A DNA stretch of 64,000 nt from Chinchilla lanigera (GCF_000276665.1 NW_004955447.1:17918656-17982655), one strand, 5' to 3'. Positions 22,401 to 34,700 are shown, numbered from the stretch's first letter. Translations and numbers: made by a program. The notes: generated by a model from the sequence alone, not told the origin.

Positions 22401-22705
22401 AGGACTTAGGAGCTGTTTCTCTCTGTCACTGTCCGTTGAGCTTTCTCAGCCTGTGGTTGGTGACGGGTAACTCCGGTGTGACGCTGGCACCAGGTAAGGA
22501 GGCGCGGCTGTGCGCGTTCGTCTGTGTCCTGCCAGTCGGCAGTCACCGGTGTTCAGGGTGCTTAATCCGTGTCCAAGACGGGGAGCTGGCCTCCGAGCAG
22601 GGCAGGCTGGGCGGACTCCTGGGGCCTGGCCTCCTCCTCTGCCCTCGCCTTCCAGAGGCGGCCTGTCCCTGGCGGGGTCTGAGCCACCCTCTTGTCCTCT
22701 GGCAG

Positions 22706-22919
22706 TTTGGGAACACGTGCTACTGCAACTCCGTGCTTCAGGCGCTGTATTTCTGCCGGCCGTTCCGTGAGAACGTGCTGGCATACAAGGCCCAGCAAAA
22801 AAAGAAGGAAAACCTGCTGACGTGCCTGGCAGACCTTTTCCACAGCATCGCCACGCAGAAGAAGAAGGTTGGCGTCATCCCACCAAAGAAGTTCATTTCG
22901 AGGCTGAGAAAAGAGAACG
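22706..22919 (+). CDS. USP46: USP46 exon 3 (residues 40-110, Cys box)
   Basis: Codes 71 residues plus the first base of codon 111. It opens with [16 protein letters not shown], the conserved Cys box of the USP family; the nucleophile is Cys44 (codon at 22718-22720). Helical thumb-region residues follow, ending in [11 protein letters not shown]. The acceptor is a C/T-rich tract ending GGCAG and the donor is GTGAGT. The lysine run at residues 91-93 (22859-22867) is complete; loss of Lys92 in mouse Usp46 is reported to alter immobility behaviour, so the normal state is present here. [16 protein letters not shown] matches USP46, where USP12 differs as I recall. The exon is noticeably GC-rich compared with exons 5 and 9. 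Confidence 0.98.
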
Positions 22920-24285
22920 GTGAGTGCTGTGGAATGCCACGGTTCTAAGGCCCTGAAATAAGGGAAACTGACGTTTCTGTGTGTCCTCAAAACGAGAAGC
23001 CTCTTTAAAGAAGAAAAAGAAGTGTAGGCAGCGCTCAGGTGTCATTTTTAAAGAAAAGATGTTTGTTTTTCTCCATCCATTATACATTAAGCAAAAGTGG
23101 ATTAGAGATACGCTTTAAAATTCAGATGTAGCATCTCATCTTTTGGAAATTTTTTTAAACTCTATTCTTGGTAGGATCATTGTAAGAGAAAAAATTGCCC
23201 AAGGCAGCCTCCTCCGGGGCGCATTCGTCGGATTAGATGGGCTGATATAATAACTGAATGAAATAGTACCCTCTTATGAACTTGTCATAAGTGATTAGAG
23301 TAAGTGCGTATTACCTGATCAGGTCCTCTACTATTGTAAAAATAATAGATCTGATTTTATTTGCCAGGATGATTGAAGGATATCAAATTGATAATCTTTG
23401 TATGATAAAAATAGCCTGCTGTCACGCAAGTTTTGAAAATTTTTTTGTCTTCTGTTTTTTTGGGGGAACTGGTGGTAGAAACAAGCTGTGTATTCCAGAA
23501 GTTTTATACTGGAATTTTTTCTGACTGTGGAAATACTTGAAGTGGTAACTTGTGTTTTTCCCACATTTCACCTTACTCCAACATACTTGCATGCTAATTA
23601 GATGTTTGTTTTGCAGTCTGGTGTAGTGAGAGTGCTGTCGTTTAAAGTTGTTGCAGTTTATTCATACTAGAATAAAAGTAAGTCGAGTGGAGGAAAAGGT
23701 GGAGCACTCCTAGCCCAGCTGTGAATGTGATCAGTAACGGGTTTCACAGCTGCCCTCATCCCGATCCGATTGTCCTGGCCAGCAGGCGGCGGCCGCAGGC
23801 TTCTGGGGTCATTTGCAGTTGGTTTCAGAACACCAGCAGGCTCACCCTCCCACGCACTCTTCATCTCCTTCATGGGTTTCAGTTAGGCTGTTTCAGGCTG
23901 GCCCAAGCTTCAATACGATTTTGGGGGAAGAGATTTCAGCTGCTCTGGATATAGTATTATGCAGTGATTCATTGGTCATCAGTAGTAACATCATATTAAA
24001 TATTGGTATTTCGTCAGGGATCTTTTCAGGTGATTTCTGTTCTCTACAACAAATAAAATGAGTCAGTTTTCATGTGTGGGACGTAGGAAGATAGGGAAAC
24101 TGGTAGGTGTAGGAGATGGAAACACGTAGAAACTTCCCTGTGGAAGCTGCACAGAAGAGATGGATTTCTTTATATTCTGTGTCCACCCTTGCAGTGTAAA
24201 AACTTCAAGCGTGGCATGTAAGACGAGGCATGTCTGTTTGCATTTTAAGAATTAGAGATTGAAATAATGACCTTCTCCTTTCCAG
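22920..24285 (+). other. USP46: USP46 intron 3 (1,366 bp)
   Basis: Bounded by GTGAGT and TTTCCAG. I recognise no interspersed repeat, RNA gene or other element in it; AT-rich in the middle. Confidence 0.9.
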
Positions 24286-24515
24286 ATCTCTTTGATAACT
24301 ACATGCAGCAGGACGCTCACGAATTTTTAAATTATTTGCTAAACACTATTGCGGACATACTGCAGGAAGAGAAGAAACAAGAAAAGCAAAATGGAAAATT
24401 AAAAAATGGCAACATGAATGAGCCTGCGGAGAATAATAAACCAGAACTCACCTGGGTCCATGAGATTTTTCAGGGAACGCTCACCAATGAAACCAGATGC
24501 CTGAACTGTGAAACT
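24286..24515 (+). CDS. USP46: USP46 exon 4 (residues 111-187, QQDAHEF box)
   Basis: Completes Asp111 and codes 76 more residues. It carries [18 protein letters not shown], the conserved QQD box that shapes the catalytic groove, then a lysine/asparagine-rich linker (about residues 135-160: [20 protein letters not shown]), then [21 protein letters not shown]. Cys182 and Cys185 are the first of two CxxC pairs that hold the structural zinc in the fingers subdomain. The linker is the clearest paralogue marker: [13 protein letters not shown] fits USP46, while USP12 has a different stretch here as I recall. The acceptor is CTCCTTTCCAG and the donor GTGAGT, falling exactly between codons (phase 0). 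Confidence 0.98.
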
Positions 24516-25129
24516 GTGAGTGTCGAGGACTCCGTGTAACTTGCTTAGCACAGTTAGGCGGGCCGTGTGGTGTGTGAGTGTGGCGCGGGGTTACAGCACT
24601 TACCAGCTGCCCTCGGTATGTGTGGCCAGTCCTGCTTCGTGAATCCTTTTCATGCAGCGAAACTCAGGGGCAGGTTTTTGGAAGCGTGTCTTCTTCCACG
24701 GCGTGTCGGCCAAAGCACGGCGCTGAGGAGAGCGGTCCTGAAATGCTGGATGGCTTTGCATTGGGAGCCAGTTTTAGGGTTTAAAAATTAAACCCTTGAA
24801 CTAGCGCTATCAAACCTTACTTCTGAAGAGATTTTGGCCATGAGAGAATCAGAGGTGGTTTGGGGCAGACCACTGCTGGCACTTAGGGGAATCGGCTTTG
24901 GTAGAGTGAGCTTGAGGTCAGAAGAGGGTCGGCCCCGCTGTCCCCAGGTGAGCTGGACAGACACGGCGAGTCGCTCGCAGTGCGTCTCAGGGTTGGGGGA
25001 GCCCCTGCGCTGGAAGGGTTTGGCACGTGGTGGGCACCTAATGTTGGTTGAATCTGAAGCATCTACTGCAGGGCATAGTGTAGGATGTCATGTTTGCTCG
25101 CCATATTTAATTTAAACTGTGCACAGCGT

Positions 25130-25385
25130 CATTTTTGCTGGGTCAGAGCCCAGCTCTGGATCTAGGTTGTCTGAGTTGGTATGGTGGCCCTGGACTTCAG
25201 GAGCTACCGGACCCTGTGTAACGTGTAAATTACTCCCTTCCTGCTCGTCACCATCATCTGTAACGGGTGATGAGAGCATCCGTCTCATGGGTTGCGGGGA
25301 GGGTTAAATGAGCCAGCATCTATTTGTAAAGGACTGAGAGCTGTGCTTGGCACATAGGAAATACGCAATAAATGGCAGCTTCTTA
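25130..25385 (+). mobile_element. MIR-like SINE
   Basis: GGGTCAGAGCCCAGCTCTGG near the start and GGAGGGTTAAATGAGCCAGC, then GAGAGCTGTGCTTGGCACAT and AATACGCAATAAATGGCAGC at the end: the 3' part is a typical MIR. Confidence 0.7.
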
Positions 25386-25514
25386 TTTGTTACAACTACT
25401 AACGGCGTAGACTGTGGGTTCGCGAGAAGTCCCGGAGTTCCTTGTTACATGAAAAGTTCTGAGTGAGCGTGTATTTTTCTGGTGAGCTTCTGCTAAGGGC
25501 CTGTGTGTTTCGGT

Positions 25515-25765
25515 GGCTTCAGGGACAGAAGTGTATTTCTCACAGTTCTGGAGGCTGGAGCCGGGGGTGGCAGCGTGGTTGACTCTGGTGAGGGCTCCCT
25601 CCTGGCGTCTCGCGGGTCCTCCAGTGATGGAGAGAGCGCACGCTTGGTCACACTGCTTCTTACAGAGGCACCGGCCCGTCCCCAGGCCCCGTCTCCAAGC
25701 AGTACTACATTAGGGAGTAGGGGTTTCAGCTTAAAGTTTGGGAGGACACGGAAATGTGGCCTTTT
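25515..25765 (-). mobile_element. MLT1-like MaLR LTR fragment
   Basis: TATTTCTCACAGTTCTGGAG, GAGGGCTCCCTCCTGGC, CACTGCTTCTTACAGAG and GGGTTTCAGCTTAAAGTTTG are in the order of reverse-strand old MaLR LTRs. Confidence 0.5.
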
Positions 25766-25804
25766 GCAAGTTGTAGCTCGGAAATGGGGAAGCGATGCGG
25801 GTTG

Positions 25805-25829
25805 ATATAGTATATATAATATATATAGC
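25805..25829. repeat. (TA)n low-complexity run
   Basis: Short AT-dinucleotide-rich run: ATAGTATATATAATATATAT. Confidence 0.85.
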
Positions 25830-26677
25830 AGGAGACTTTTTGTCTTTGGCAATCTTTACAGTGTCCTTTAGCACAGCATTTGCACCAGTGTCCTGATATG
25901 TTTCTAGTGGAAACAGTTAGAAAACATAACTAAGCACAAGGAGTACGAATTATAAGTACTCCTCCCGTTGAGAGGTGATGAATCTGTAACATTTTCTAGA
26001 CCTGTGAGCCATTAGATCAGAGGTTACCGTTTGAATGTTTCAGAGTATAACTGGCCAGAGCACTTCCTGCACGCACTTGTTTCCTAGAGATCTTCCCTCC
26101 TCCTTCCCCTTCTCTCGCTGCCTCTCTGTCTTTTTGTACTTTATTCCAGTAAAATTCAAGGGCGTACCGAAGTAGAGAGAACAGTGTAACAAATATTCAA
26201 AATCAGTGATTGCTTACCCTCTGATCCATCTTGATCTCCTTTCCTGCTCCTCCCCCTCATCAAACTGGTTTTTTTTTGCAAATTCCAGAAAACATTTGAT
26301 TTGTAATTTCTTCATTATTTATATTCTCTCTAAAAGGTCAGAAGTATTTCCTAAAAGTATGATACCATATCACACCTAGAAATGATTCCTCTCCATCATC
26401 TTTCACTCAGTGTTCAAGTTTCTCTGATAGTGTCATGCTTTTAGCATAAAAAAGAATTCACCTCTTGACCTAAATATGGTCCATACGTTGCGTTTGGTCA
26501 GTATGTGTCCTAATCTAGAGTTTATCCTCACCTTTTTCCCCTTTGCAGTTAAACTGTTGAAGAATCAGATTGTTTGTTGTTGTAGAATTTGCCACATTGT
26601 GGAAATACCCTCATGTTATTTAACATGTGCAGCAAAATGCCTATGTGCATCAGAAGATGTATATAAGAAGGAGTGCA

Positions 26678-26836
26678 GCTGGGCGTGGTGCACACCTGTT
26701 ACCCCAGCCCTTGGGAGGCTGAGGCAGGAGGATCGCTGTGAGTTTAAGGCCAGCCTGGGCTACAGAGTGAGCTCAAGGCCAGCCTGAACTGCATAGCGAA
26801 AGCCTATCTCAAAAAGACAGGGAAAAAAAAAAAAAA
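26678..26836 (+). mobile_element. B1-like SINE with internal duplication
   Basis: Forward copy: GCTGGGCGTGGTGCACACC head, CAGCCCTTGGGAGGCTGAGG, both duplication halves, ATCTCAAAAAGACAGGG and an A tail. Confidence 0.9.
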
Positions 26837-26929
26837 GATTTCTGCAGGATCTTAGGGAATAAAGAAATACCCATATACTTAATACCCAGGTTGGGACGTG
26901 GAATCTTATTAATATTCCTGAAACTGACT

Positions 26930-27160
26930 GAATGCTTCTTTGCAGTTTAACTTTTTCTTATTTTCACCCATTACCCCAGAGTTAATCACTGTTCATTCGT
27001 GTTTATCATTGTGTAGTATACTATTGCAGGAATATGCCATAGTTTATTTTCCGTTTTTCTATGATGTGCCTCATAGTTTTGGCTTTGTAGAAATTGCTAA
27101 TACACATGGGCAGTCTTCCTGGGGTGTTCCATGGGGCAGAGTTGCTAGGTCATAGAATAT
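26930..27160 (+). repeat. L1-like 3' fragment
   Basis: 'ccattaccccagagttaatc', 'aatatgccatagtttatttt' and 'cagagttgctaggtcataga' recall old L1 3' ends. Diverged. Confidence 0.45.
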
Positions 27161-27619
27161 ACGTCCTAAGAATGCCAGATTGTTTCTAGAGTGGTATAAG
27201 TTACATTAATGGATTTTTGGATTCTGACCCTGTCTTGTATTTTGTAATAAACCAACCTTGGTCTTGTATGTACATTGTTGCGCTTTGAGGTCTGAAACTT
27301 TGTTTTAGAGTTTTTGCAGTTGTAGTAAGAAGATTGACTTGAACTTTTCCTTCTCATAGTATACTGGTTTGCTTTTGGAGTTACCATCATTATAAAATAA
27401 GCTTTTATTTGGAAGAGTTTGTATACATGTTGATCTCTCTGATCACAACACCCGGCTGAATGTTTGTTAGAACTCATTACATATTATAGCATCTCTAAAA
27501 TCTGTAGCTCAGTTTGGCTTGTTTTTGGTATTTATGTGAATGGCCATCTACCCCTTTGGGTCCTGGTCTCTTTAGTTCAGTATGTCTCATGAGGTTCTTT
27601 TGTGCTGTTGAATGACGCT

Positions 27620-27840
27620 GTAGTTCATTCATTATCATTGCTATATAATGTTACATTGCATGCATAAACCATGGTTTACTAATCTACTGTTCATGAGTAT
27701 TTGGTTGCTTTCTGTTTGAGGCAATTATGGACAATGCTGCTATGAACAGCTTTACGTAAAACGTGTACGTGATGCAGATTTCTCTTGGAGGTATGCGTGG
27801 AAGTGGATTTGTTAGGTCCTGTAATGTGCTCGTTATACTA
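27620..27840 (+). repeat. L1-like 3' fragment
   Basis: 'ccatggtttactaatctact', 'acaatgctgctatgaacagc' and 'ggaagtggatttgttaggtc' follow the usual order of the L1M 3' region. Confidence 0.55.
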
Positions 27841-30285
27841 TCGTTTGGCAGTGTCGGATTCCCGAGGCGGTGACATTGGGTTACAGACTCAGCACTCTTG
27901 TTCCTCGCATCTTTGTCCTTGAGAGTCTCAGATACCACTTCCGTTATACTTGTGGCTAACTACTCTTTCACTCAGTAAACACAGTTTCTTTGTTTTGTTT
28001 TTTTTTTTTTTCTTTTTTCTCCCCACATCTGTTATGCAAAGGTGGGAGACACTGAGGATATAGTGAGGGCTTTGCCTTTCTGGAATTTCTACTGTTAAAA
28101 CACATAGTAACAACAGAACTAGTAATTGGCTCATGTAATTACTACCACACAGTGCCGTGAAGGAGAAGTGCGGACTGCCATGAGTTTGTGATACGGAAAC
28201 CAGAACAAAGGGGCATCGCGTTCCTGCACCTGTAGTCGGAGGTCTGCTCCGCGCTGTCCCGCTGGTCCCGTCCTTTTTGGTTGTTGTTGAGGCTGACACC
28301 GATACTGAATCTACGCTGACAGTGTTCCATGTGGATTTTCACCTTGTGACAGGCTTGGCCAGATTTATAGTTTCTTTTTTTGCCTATGAACAGGTCACCT
28401 AATTCTAGCAGATGCAAAGATTGCATCCTAAAGTATTTACACTGCGAAAGCTGTGCTCTAGCTTGCTGTTTGCTGAAGGGTTGCCGTGGACAGGAAGCCT
28501 ATGCCAGAGTTCCTGCCCAAACTTTGAATGCATGGTATTTGTTACAGCGGGAGTGCAGATGCTGTTTATATGTGCTCTGTGAAAGCAGATGAGAACATAC
28601 GGCTGTGTCTTTCTGGAAGGTGAGATAACTTTAAGAACCTATATTTGTTTAGGCCCCGAAATGATTGCACGCTTTGAGACAAGAGATTTTTTGGTTTGTT
28701 TTTGTTTTTGTTTTTTCCTTTTCCCCTTCATTTCCTTAGATCCTTCCACTGGACAAGATTCTAGGAGTCATCCAACCCTTCCTCTCCCAGGGCCTGTGTC
28801 CCTTCTGGGGAGTCCTAGCCAGTTGGTCAGCAGCATCCAGTGGACACCGTCCAGAGGCAGGGAACTCAATCTCCCAAGGATGCATTCCATTTTCAGAAGG
28901 CTCAGATTGTTAGAAAGCCCTCTACTTTCTAAGAAAACACATCACCCGCAGGCTATTCCTGCTGTCAGAAGATGCCAGAATTTAGTAGAAACCTGGAACC
29001 CCCTTGAAGAGTCTTCTGCCAAGGGCAGGCAGCCTGCGGACAGCGTCTGTCAGAATTGCCAAAACCCGCATCACTGGGGCCTTAAACTGCCCTGCATCCC
29101 CAGCAGCAAGTTAGCCACTGGGGCACCTTGCCTTTGTCTCTCCTTAGCCTCTTGTCGCTTCACTCGTGGAAAACCTACGTGCCAGTCTCGTAGTTTCAGA
29201 AAACAGTGATGTTCCCCCTTGGGTCCCACCCTTTGTAAATGTCGCATGTGATTGCAGTGCAGAAGTCACAGAGAGTTTTATGGAGACAAACAGTTTCATT
29301 CTGTAATAGATTTGGGGAGACTCTTTCAAGTGCAGACGTTTGCAGATTACTTTGAGGAAGGCCTTTTAGAACTGGGGCTTGGAGATCTTCCACTCCAGCC
29401 TGAGCGCTCCCTTGACTGTACTTTGTTCACCTCATAAGATTTACTAGGCCAGTTGGAGCTCAATTTTGTTGTTGTTTATCTTAATTTTTCCCCTTTTTAC
29501 TTAAGTTGAGTGTTTGCTCTGCAGATCTGTGGGTTTTCGGTGCTTCTCAGTGGCTTTAAGACACACTTGTTTTTGTTGCTAGAGCCTGCATGTTTAAAGC
29601 GTGGTTTTATTGAGGACCAACTTGGTGGCTCCCTCTTGCTTTGTCTGCAGAGGTTCTGAGGCCTTCCCAAGCGGAGCAGAGGAGCTGGGTGGTCCGGCAG
29701 GTCGCTCGCTTAGCAGAGGTCCGGCCCCGAGTTTCAGATGGGCAGGAGTGGATGTTTTTCCCAGCCCGCCTTCTGCCACCTGCAGCCAGCGCATGATCGT
29801 TTCATGGCAAGCCCTGCAGCGCGCTGCCACCTTTTCCACTGTTGCGTCTGGCTGGAGGAACGCTGGGGGGGGGGCTAGAGAGCCCCCGCAGGGACCCTCC
29901 ATTCTCTTCGGGTCCTTACCTTCACCCTGGAGAAGAGGGGGAAGTAGGGCTCTTAGCAGAAAAGGGGAGAGTCAGCAGCGACAACAGTGCAAAGCGAGAG
30001 GTTGTTGAGCTTCACAAACACAGAGAAAGCGGACGAGACGCTCTCTTGGATCTCAGTGGGGTTACAAGACCGGGGGCCTCCCACCGGGGGTGCCGGCTGG
30101 GTGAGCTGTGCCCACGCGTGCAGGGGCAGAGTGCTTGTCGATGGGTGTGGGCGGGGCCCGTCAGCGCTAGGCCAGTCTTAGCCTTTGCTCCTGGGCAGGG
30201 GACCAGGTCAGGTGGGGATTTCCTAACCATGAGTAACATTTCTGTAAGGGCACTGTGGGGCACGTTTTTTTAAGCACGTGACGCA

Positions 30286-30408
30286 CAGGTCAGCATGTGA
30301 TGTTACCGTCATCAGCCGCAGGTAAACGTGGCGTCCACGCAGGTCAGCATGTGATGTTACCGTCATCAGCCGCAGGTAAACGTGGCGTCCACGCAGGTCA
30401 GCATGTGG
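30286..30408. repeat. Exact 54-bp tandem duplication
   Basis: The string CAGGTCAGCATGTG begins at 30286, 30340 and 30394. Copies 1 and 2 are identical over all 54 bases; the third stops after about 15. The unit is a multiple of three, so it repeats an 18-residue pattern in open frames on both strands, but there is no other sign of coding. Confidence 0.95.
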
Positions 30409-31298
30409 GGGTTCCACAGTGTTCGCCGTCAGGTTTTTGCCCCTCATTTTTTCTGTCTCTCGGCCCCGATACCACTAACCCAGGGAAGGAATCGAGCGGC
30501 TTAGAAGCACATTTGAGATACAGCATTAGCTCCTCAAGAGCCTGTAAGGGTCATGTGTGGCAGGTGCTGTGCATTCATTTCTTTCTATTGTGATTTATAG
30601 TTAATTGCTTTAAAACAGAGAGCAGGTAGAGTCCCCTTTATGGTTTTTAAACTGGAGCTTTGAGGGGGACTCCAGGCCTAGAATTAGGAGAGAGAGAAGA
30701 GTTGGGTGTAGGCTGTTCTTGCTGAGAATGTTGGAATCTCTTAGTGATACACGTTTCCTTGGAGACAAGCTGTGTTTTCCTTGAGACCAGATTCTTGTGT
30801 GTGGGAAGAATATGGTTTTCTTTTCTGGCAGCTTTCTTGGGGGTGGGGGAGAAAAACCCCTTAAACCCCCCAAATCTTCAAAAAATGTTGTTTAGTTGCT
30901 TAATCAGTTACAGCTTCTGACTCATTCTGGGGCGGGAAAGAGAAAAGTCCAGATGGGAAGGTGATGTCTTGTTTGATCTTCCCTGCAGGGTTGCTCCTGC
31001 AGGCAGGTAAACAGCGCTTTCTCACACTCAGAATCTGGAAGTAGTTTAATTTGGCATAAAGAAAGGTACAGTAACTTCTTTTATTTAGTTAATGAGATTT
31101 CTTTATTTTCCTTCTCCCTGAAATTATTAAATAGAGGAAAAGAATTGCATCCAATAGGGCAAAAAGGTTTTTTCTTCTTCGTGCAAGAGTTTAAGTAGAA
31201 TCTGATCCTAACTGTCTTGACTTCTCAATGATTCTAGTTGGCTATAATCCTTTTGTTTTCACAGGAGAAGGTTAAACAAAAAGTTTTGGTAATTATGT

Positions 31299-31450
31299 GC
31301 TGGGTGTGGTAGTGTATCCCTGTAATCCCAGGATTTGGGAGGCTGAAGCAGGAAGATTGAGGCTAGCCTCACTACGTAGTGAATTGAAGGCTGGGCTTGA
31401 ATGCACAGTAAGATCTGGTCTCAGACAACCAAAACTAAAGCTAAAACAAA
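31299..31450 (+). mobile_element. B1-like SINE, diverged
   Basis: GCTGGGTGTGGTAGTGTATC head, CTGTAATCCCAGGATTTGGG, GAATTGAAGGCTGGGCTTGA and GATCTGGTCTCAGACAACC, then an A-rich 3' region. Confidence 0.75.
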
Positions 31451-31544
31451 AAATGAAATATACAACAACCAAAAAGACCTGTAGATTATATTTAAAAAAG
31501 AATAGATGAAAAGAAAATCATATTTCTGCCTCTCTGATGCCATT

Positions 31545-31680
31545 GTTTACATTAAATATCTTTTTGTTTTTCACTTTGTTTATTCATTTAGTAAATATCT
31601 ATTGCACATTTACTAAATTCTGGAAGTTATTTTAGTTACTAGGGATGTAGCAGTTAAAGTAGAAAAGAGTCCTTGTTTTT
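31545..31680 (+). repeat. L2-like fragment
   Basis: 'attcatttagtaaatatcta' with 'ttagttactagggatgtagc' and 'gaaaagagtccttg' follow the pattern of L2-type LINE text. Confidence 0.5.
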
Positions 31681-31889
31681 CTGTTTACTAGATACATATA
31701 TAAAGCTATGTATTTTCTCCTACCACTGCTTTAGTTGCCTTCTACAATTTTGATTGTTTTCTTGGCCACTAGTTCAAAATATTTCTCATTTCAGTTATGA
31801 TTTTTTCATTGACTCATTAATTAGAAGTATGCTGTATAAGTTCCAAATAGTTTGGATTTTCTTAAATAGCCTACTAGTAATGATTTCTG

Positions 31890-32043
31890 TCTTTTTCCTT
31901 TTTTTTGAGGCAGGGTATCACTATATAGTGCAAACTGGCCTTGAACTCACTGTGTAGCCCAGACTGGTCTTGAACACACAGTGATCCTCCTGCTTCAGCC
32001 TCCCCAAATGCTGGGATTACAGGTGTGCACCACCATGCCTCGC
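31890..32043 (-). mobile_element. B1-like SINE with internal duplication
   Basis: Reverse copy: TTTTGAGGCAGGGTATCAC, both duplication halves, CCAAATGCTGGGATTACAGG and GTGCACCACCATGCC. Confidence 0.88.
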
Positions 32044-32159
32044 TGTGGTACTGTTTTCTGATTCTGCTGTGACTGGACAATATATTGCACATGATTTCAG
32101 TCATCTGAGAGACGTTTTATGTTCAGACTCATGGTCTGTCCTAGTAGATGTACTTGGAA

Positions 32160-32385
32160 ACAGTGTCTGCAGCCCAGAACTACTGACATCTTGGTTTAGA
32201 TGATTCTGTGTTGGGGTGCTCCTGTGGCATCACAGGGTGTTCAGCGGCATCCTTGTGTCCTACCCCCTGGATGCCACCGGCACCCCCAAGAAGTAACAGT
32301 GGAAAACGTCTCCAGACAGTGCTAAATGTCCCTTGGAAGCAAAATTTCTCCTGTTGAGAGCCCTTCAGTTGGACAAAACATGTAT
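32160..32385. mobile_element. Ancient hAT-type (MER-like) element
   Basis: 'actactgacatcttggttta', 'ggtgttcagcggcatccttg', 'gatgccaccggcaccccc', 'aacgtctccagacagtgcta' and 'aatgtcccttggaagcaaaa' match a common old mammalian DNA transposon remnant. Subfamily not assigned. Confidence 0.5.
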
Positions 32386-32479
32386 GTGGTAGTGAATGGG
32401 TGTAATAGTCTTTGTCAGTAAAGTGTGTTACTTGACCAAGTTTCTCAGATTTTTGAGGTCTCTGGCTTTTTCCCTCTCA

Positions 32480-33560
32480 GTCATTTTTGATCAGCTGTTT
32501 AGAGACACCTTGTAAAATCCCTATGTCAGACTGTCTTATTTCTCCTAACTCTGTCAATTCTTGCTTCGTAAATTTTTAAGCTTTTGAAAAAGGACTTTTT
32601 GGAGGTACAGTTTTCATGCCATAAGATTTGTTGATCCAGTGATGTTTTAGAAGTTTACTGTACTGTGTGACTGTCGCCACGACCCATGGAGTGTAATGGA
32701 ATTACACTGTCCATGGAATTACATGGAATTACACTGTCACTCCCATCGCACCCCGTCAGACACTTGTGTCTGGCAGTAACCCCCCTTCCCAGCCATCGCC
32801 CGCTCCGGACCCAGCTTCAGTCCCAGGTCTGCTTCTCCCGGCGTTCCCGGGAGTGGAAGCAGAGTGTGGGTGTCTGCGTCTGACTTCGTTCACTTCCATA
32901 ATGCTCGAGGCCCGCCGTGTCGTACTGTGCACCTGTACTTCATTCCCTTTTATTGGTGAGTGCTGTTCTAGCTTCATGTATGCTTGATGCTCTGTTATGA
33001 GGGCTTCTGTATTTGATTGCTGTATTTTTCTGATCAGTTGACTCTTTTATCATTAGGAAATGTCTTTTATTTCTCATAACAACTTCTTAAAATCTGTTTT
33101 ATCTGATAATAACGTGTCCCTCTACATACTAATTCTCTACATAGCATGCCTTTTTTCCAGTCACAGACTGGAAGTCTCTTTTTGTATTTAAAGTTTGGCT
33201 CTTGTGGACAGCATATATTTGGTCTTGTTTTTCAAAGCAATCCATTTTCTATTGGCTGGGGATTCTAGCTCAGTGATAGAGCACTTGCCTAGTGTCTGTG
33301 AAGTCCCGGGTTTGATGCCCAGGCCATTATGCAGACAACAGAAATTTGAAGAAAAGGCTTTTCTTTTATTATTAAGCAATTAATATTTGCTATAATTTAT
33401 ATATTTGGGTGTTGGGCTACCATTTTGTTTTCTGTTCTCTTTGGTTTTTCAGTCTCATATACCTTTTAGTTCTATAAAAATACATAATTGAATATATGCA
33501 TTTTTATAATTCCATACTAATTTTTCTCTTTGCCTTTTCTTTGTGTGTGTGTGTATGTGT
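32480..33560. repeat. L1-like region interrupted by an ID SINE
   Basis: AT-rich text with L1M-like phrases such as 'aaatctgttttatctgataa' and 'ggctcttgtggacagcatat', interrupted at 33254 by an ID SINE. Only 33040-33420 is reasonably L1-like; the rest is uncertain, and 32690-32760 has a short ATGGAATTACA repeat. Confidence 0.35.
33254..33325 (+). mobile_element. ID SINE, classic form
   Basis: Forward tRNA-Ala-like element: GGCTGGGGATTCTAGCTCAG, TGATAGAGCACTTGCCTAG, and a B-box region CCCGGGTTTGATGCCC. Closer to the standard rodent ID than the other copies here. Confidence 0.8.
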
Positions 33561-34700
33561 GTGGTAGTTGTACTAATATTCTTCAGTTTTCATGGTCTCC
33601 ACTTAGTTAATAATGTTATTGTTCATATAAAACAGAAAATTCATAAACGTATAGTGATGTTTTCCGTGCCTCACTTTTCCTTGTCCGTGATGCCAACCCC
33701 CACAGGACAATACCGTCCTCCTTCAAAGGGGCCTAAGTACTACTAAAAACATAATCTCCGTTCTCGAAGCGCATTGTTCTTTCCTGAGTTTCTGAGTTTC
33801 CAAATGGTGTGACTTCTCCTTGGCAGAAGGCCCCTTTAACCTTGCTTCCAGTCAGAGCATGTTACTTATGAGGCTTGTTCTTGAAGGGTTTATTTATGGG
33901 ATATAAGAGTTCTAGCTTGATTTTTTTTCTTTCAGCATAATAAAGATATTTCATTGTGTCCTGAGAAGTTTCTCATAGTTTGAGAAGTCGGCTGCTAATT
34001 GAACCATTTTCTTCTAAGCAGTTTGGGCTTTTTATTTTTGCTGTAGTTGCTTGAGGTTTGCTTTTTATTCTTGAATTTCAGTGGTTTGCCTCTGATGTTC
34101 TTTGGCTGACCTTGTTTATTTGTCTTGGTTGGTATTTGTTGTGTATCTTGAATATGTTAATGTTCACGTTTCTTCAAGCTTTCAGATAGATCTCCTGCCC
34201 TGTTCTTCCTCCCCACCCACCCACCGCAGGACTCTTGTTCTGTGGGAGATGCTACCCGCAAGGCCCCTGAGGGGTTAAGTTCTGTTTCAAGCTTCTTTTC
34301 AAGCTTTAGGTAATTTCCAGTGGGCCGTCTGCAGGCTCACTTGCTCTCTCCTCTGCCACCTTCAGTGTGTGACTGAGCTCATCCCATGCATTACGGGTTC
34401 CAGTTCTGGAATTGCCATTTGCTTTGTTTGTACTGTTTCTGTCTGTCTGCTGCAGTTTCTTCCATTTTGATCCATTATGAGTATATTTGCCTTTACTTTA
34501 GAAGGTATTTATTAGTTTTTTAAGAACCCTGGTCTGCCTATTCCAGCATCCGAGGCGTCTCAGATGGGAAGGGAAGGAGCGCGCTGGCCAGTGCTCTGCC
34601 GCCGCCTCGTGGAGCCTGTGCCCGGACTCCCCGCTGGCTGCAGCGAGTCCTGTGGCTGCACTCAGAAGCAAGAGCAGGGCAGCAGAGTCACCAGTTTGTT

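Larger units (their letters stand above)
19486..22705 (+). other. USP46: USP46 intron 2 (3,220 bp)
   Basis: Bounded by GTAAGT and a GGCAG acceptor. It holds an ID-like SINE and a B1 near 19862-20121, a MIR with a hAT-like MITE at its right edge (20530-20766), a Tigger-like remnant (22024-22262) and a CpG-dense patch (22270-22400). Stretches 20130-20520 and 20775-22020 show nothing recognisable. Confidence 0.9.

Noticed and set aside
28589..29209. Forward open frame of 206 codons
   Set aside because: No recognisable domain and it contains a run of Phe/Cys codons from T-rich intron. Chance frame in intron 4.
30223..30447. Reverse frame with an 18-residue repeated pattern
   Set aside because: The pattern is produced by the exact 54-bp tandem DNA duplication. 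No evidence of coding.
33254..33325. A functional tRNA-Ala gene
   Set aside because: The sequence is tRNA-like but lacks a complete cloverleaf and matches the ID SINE; SINE is the better call.
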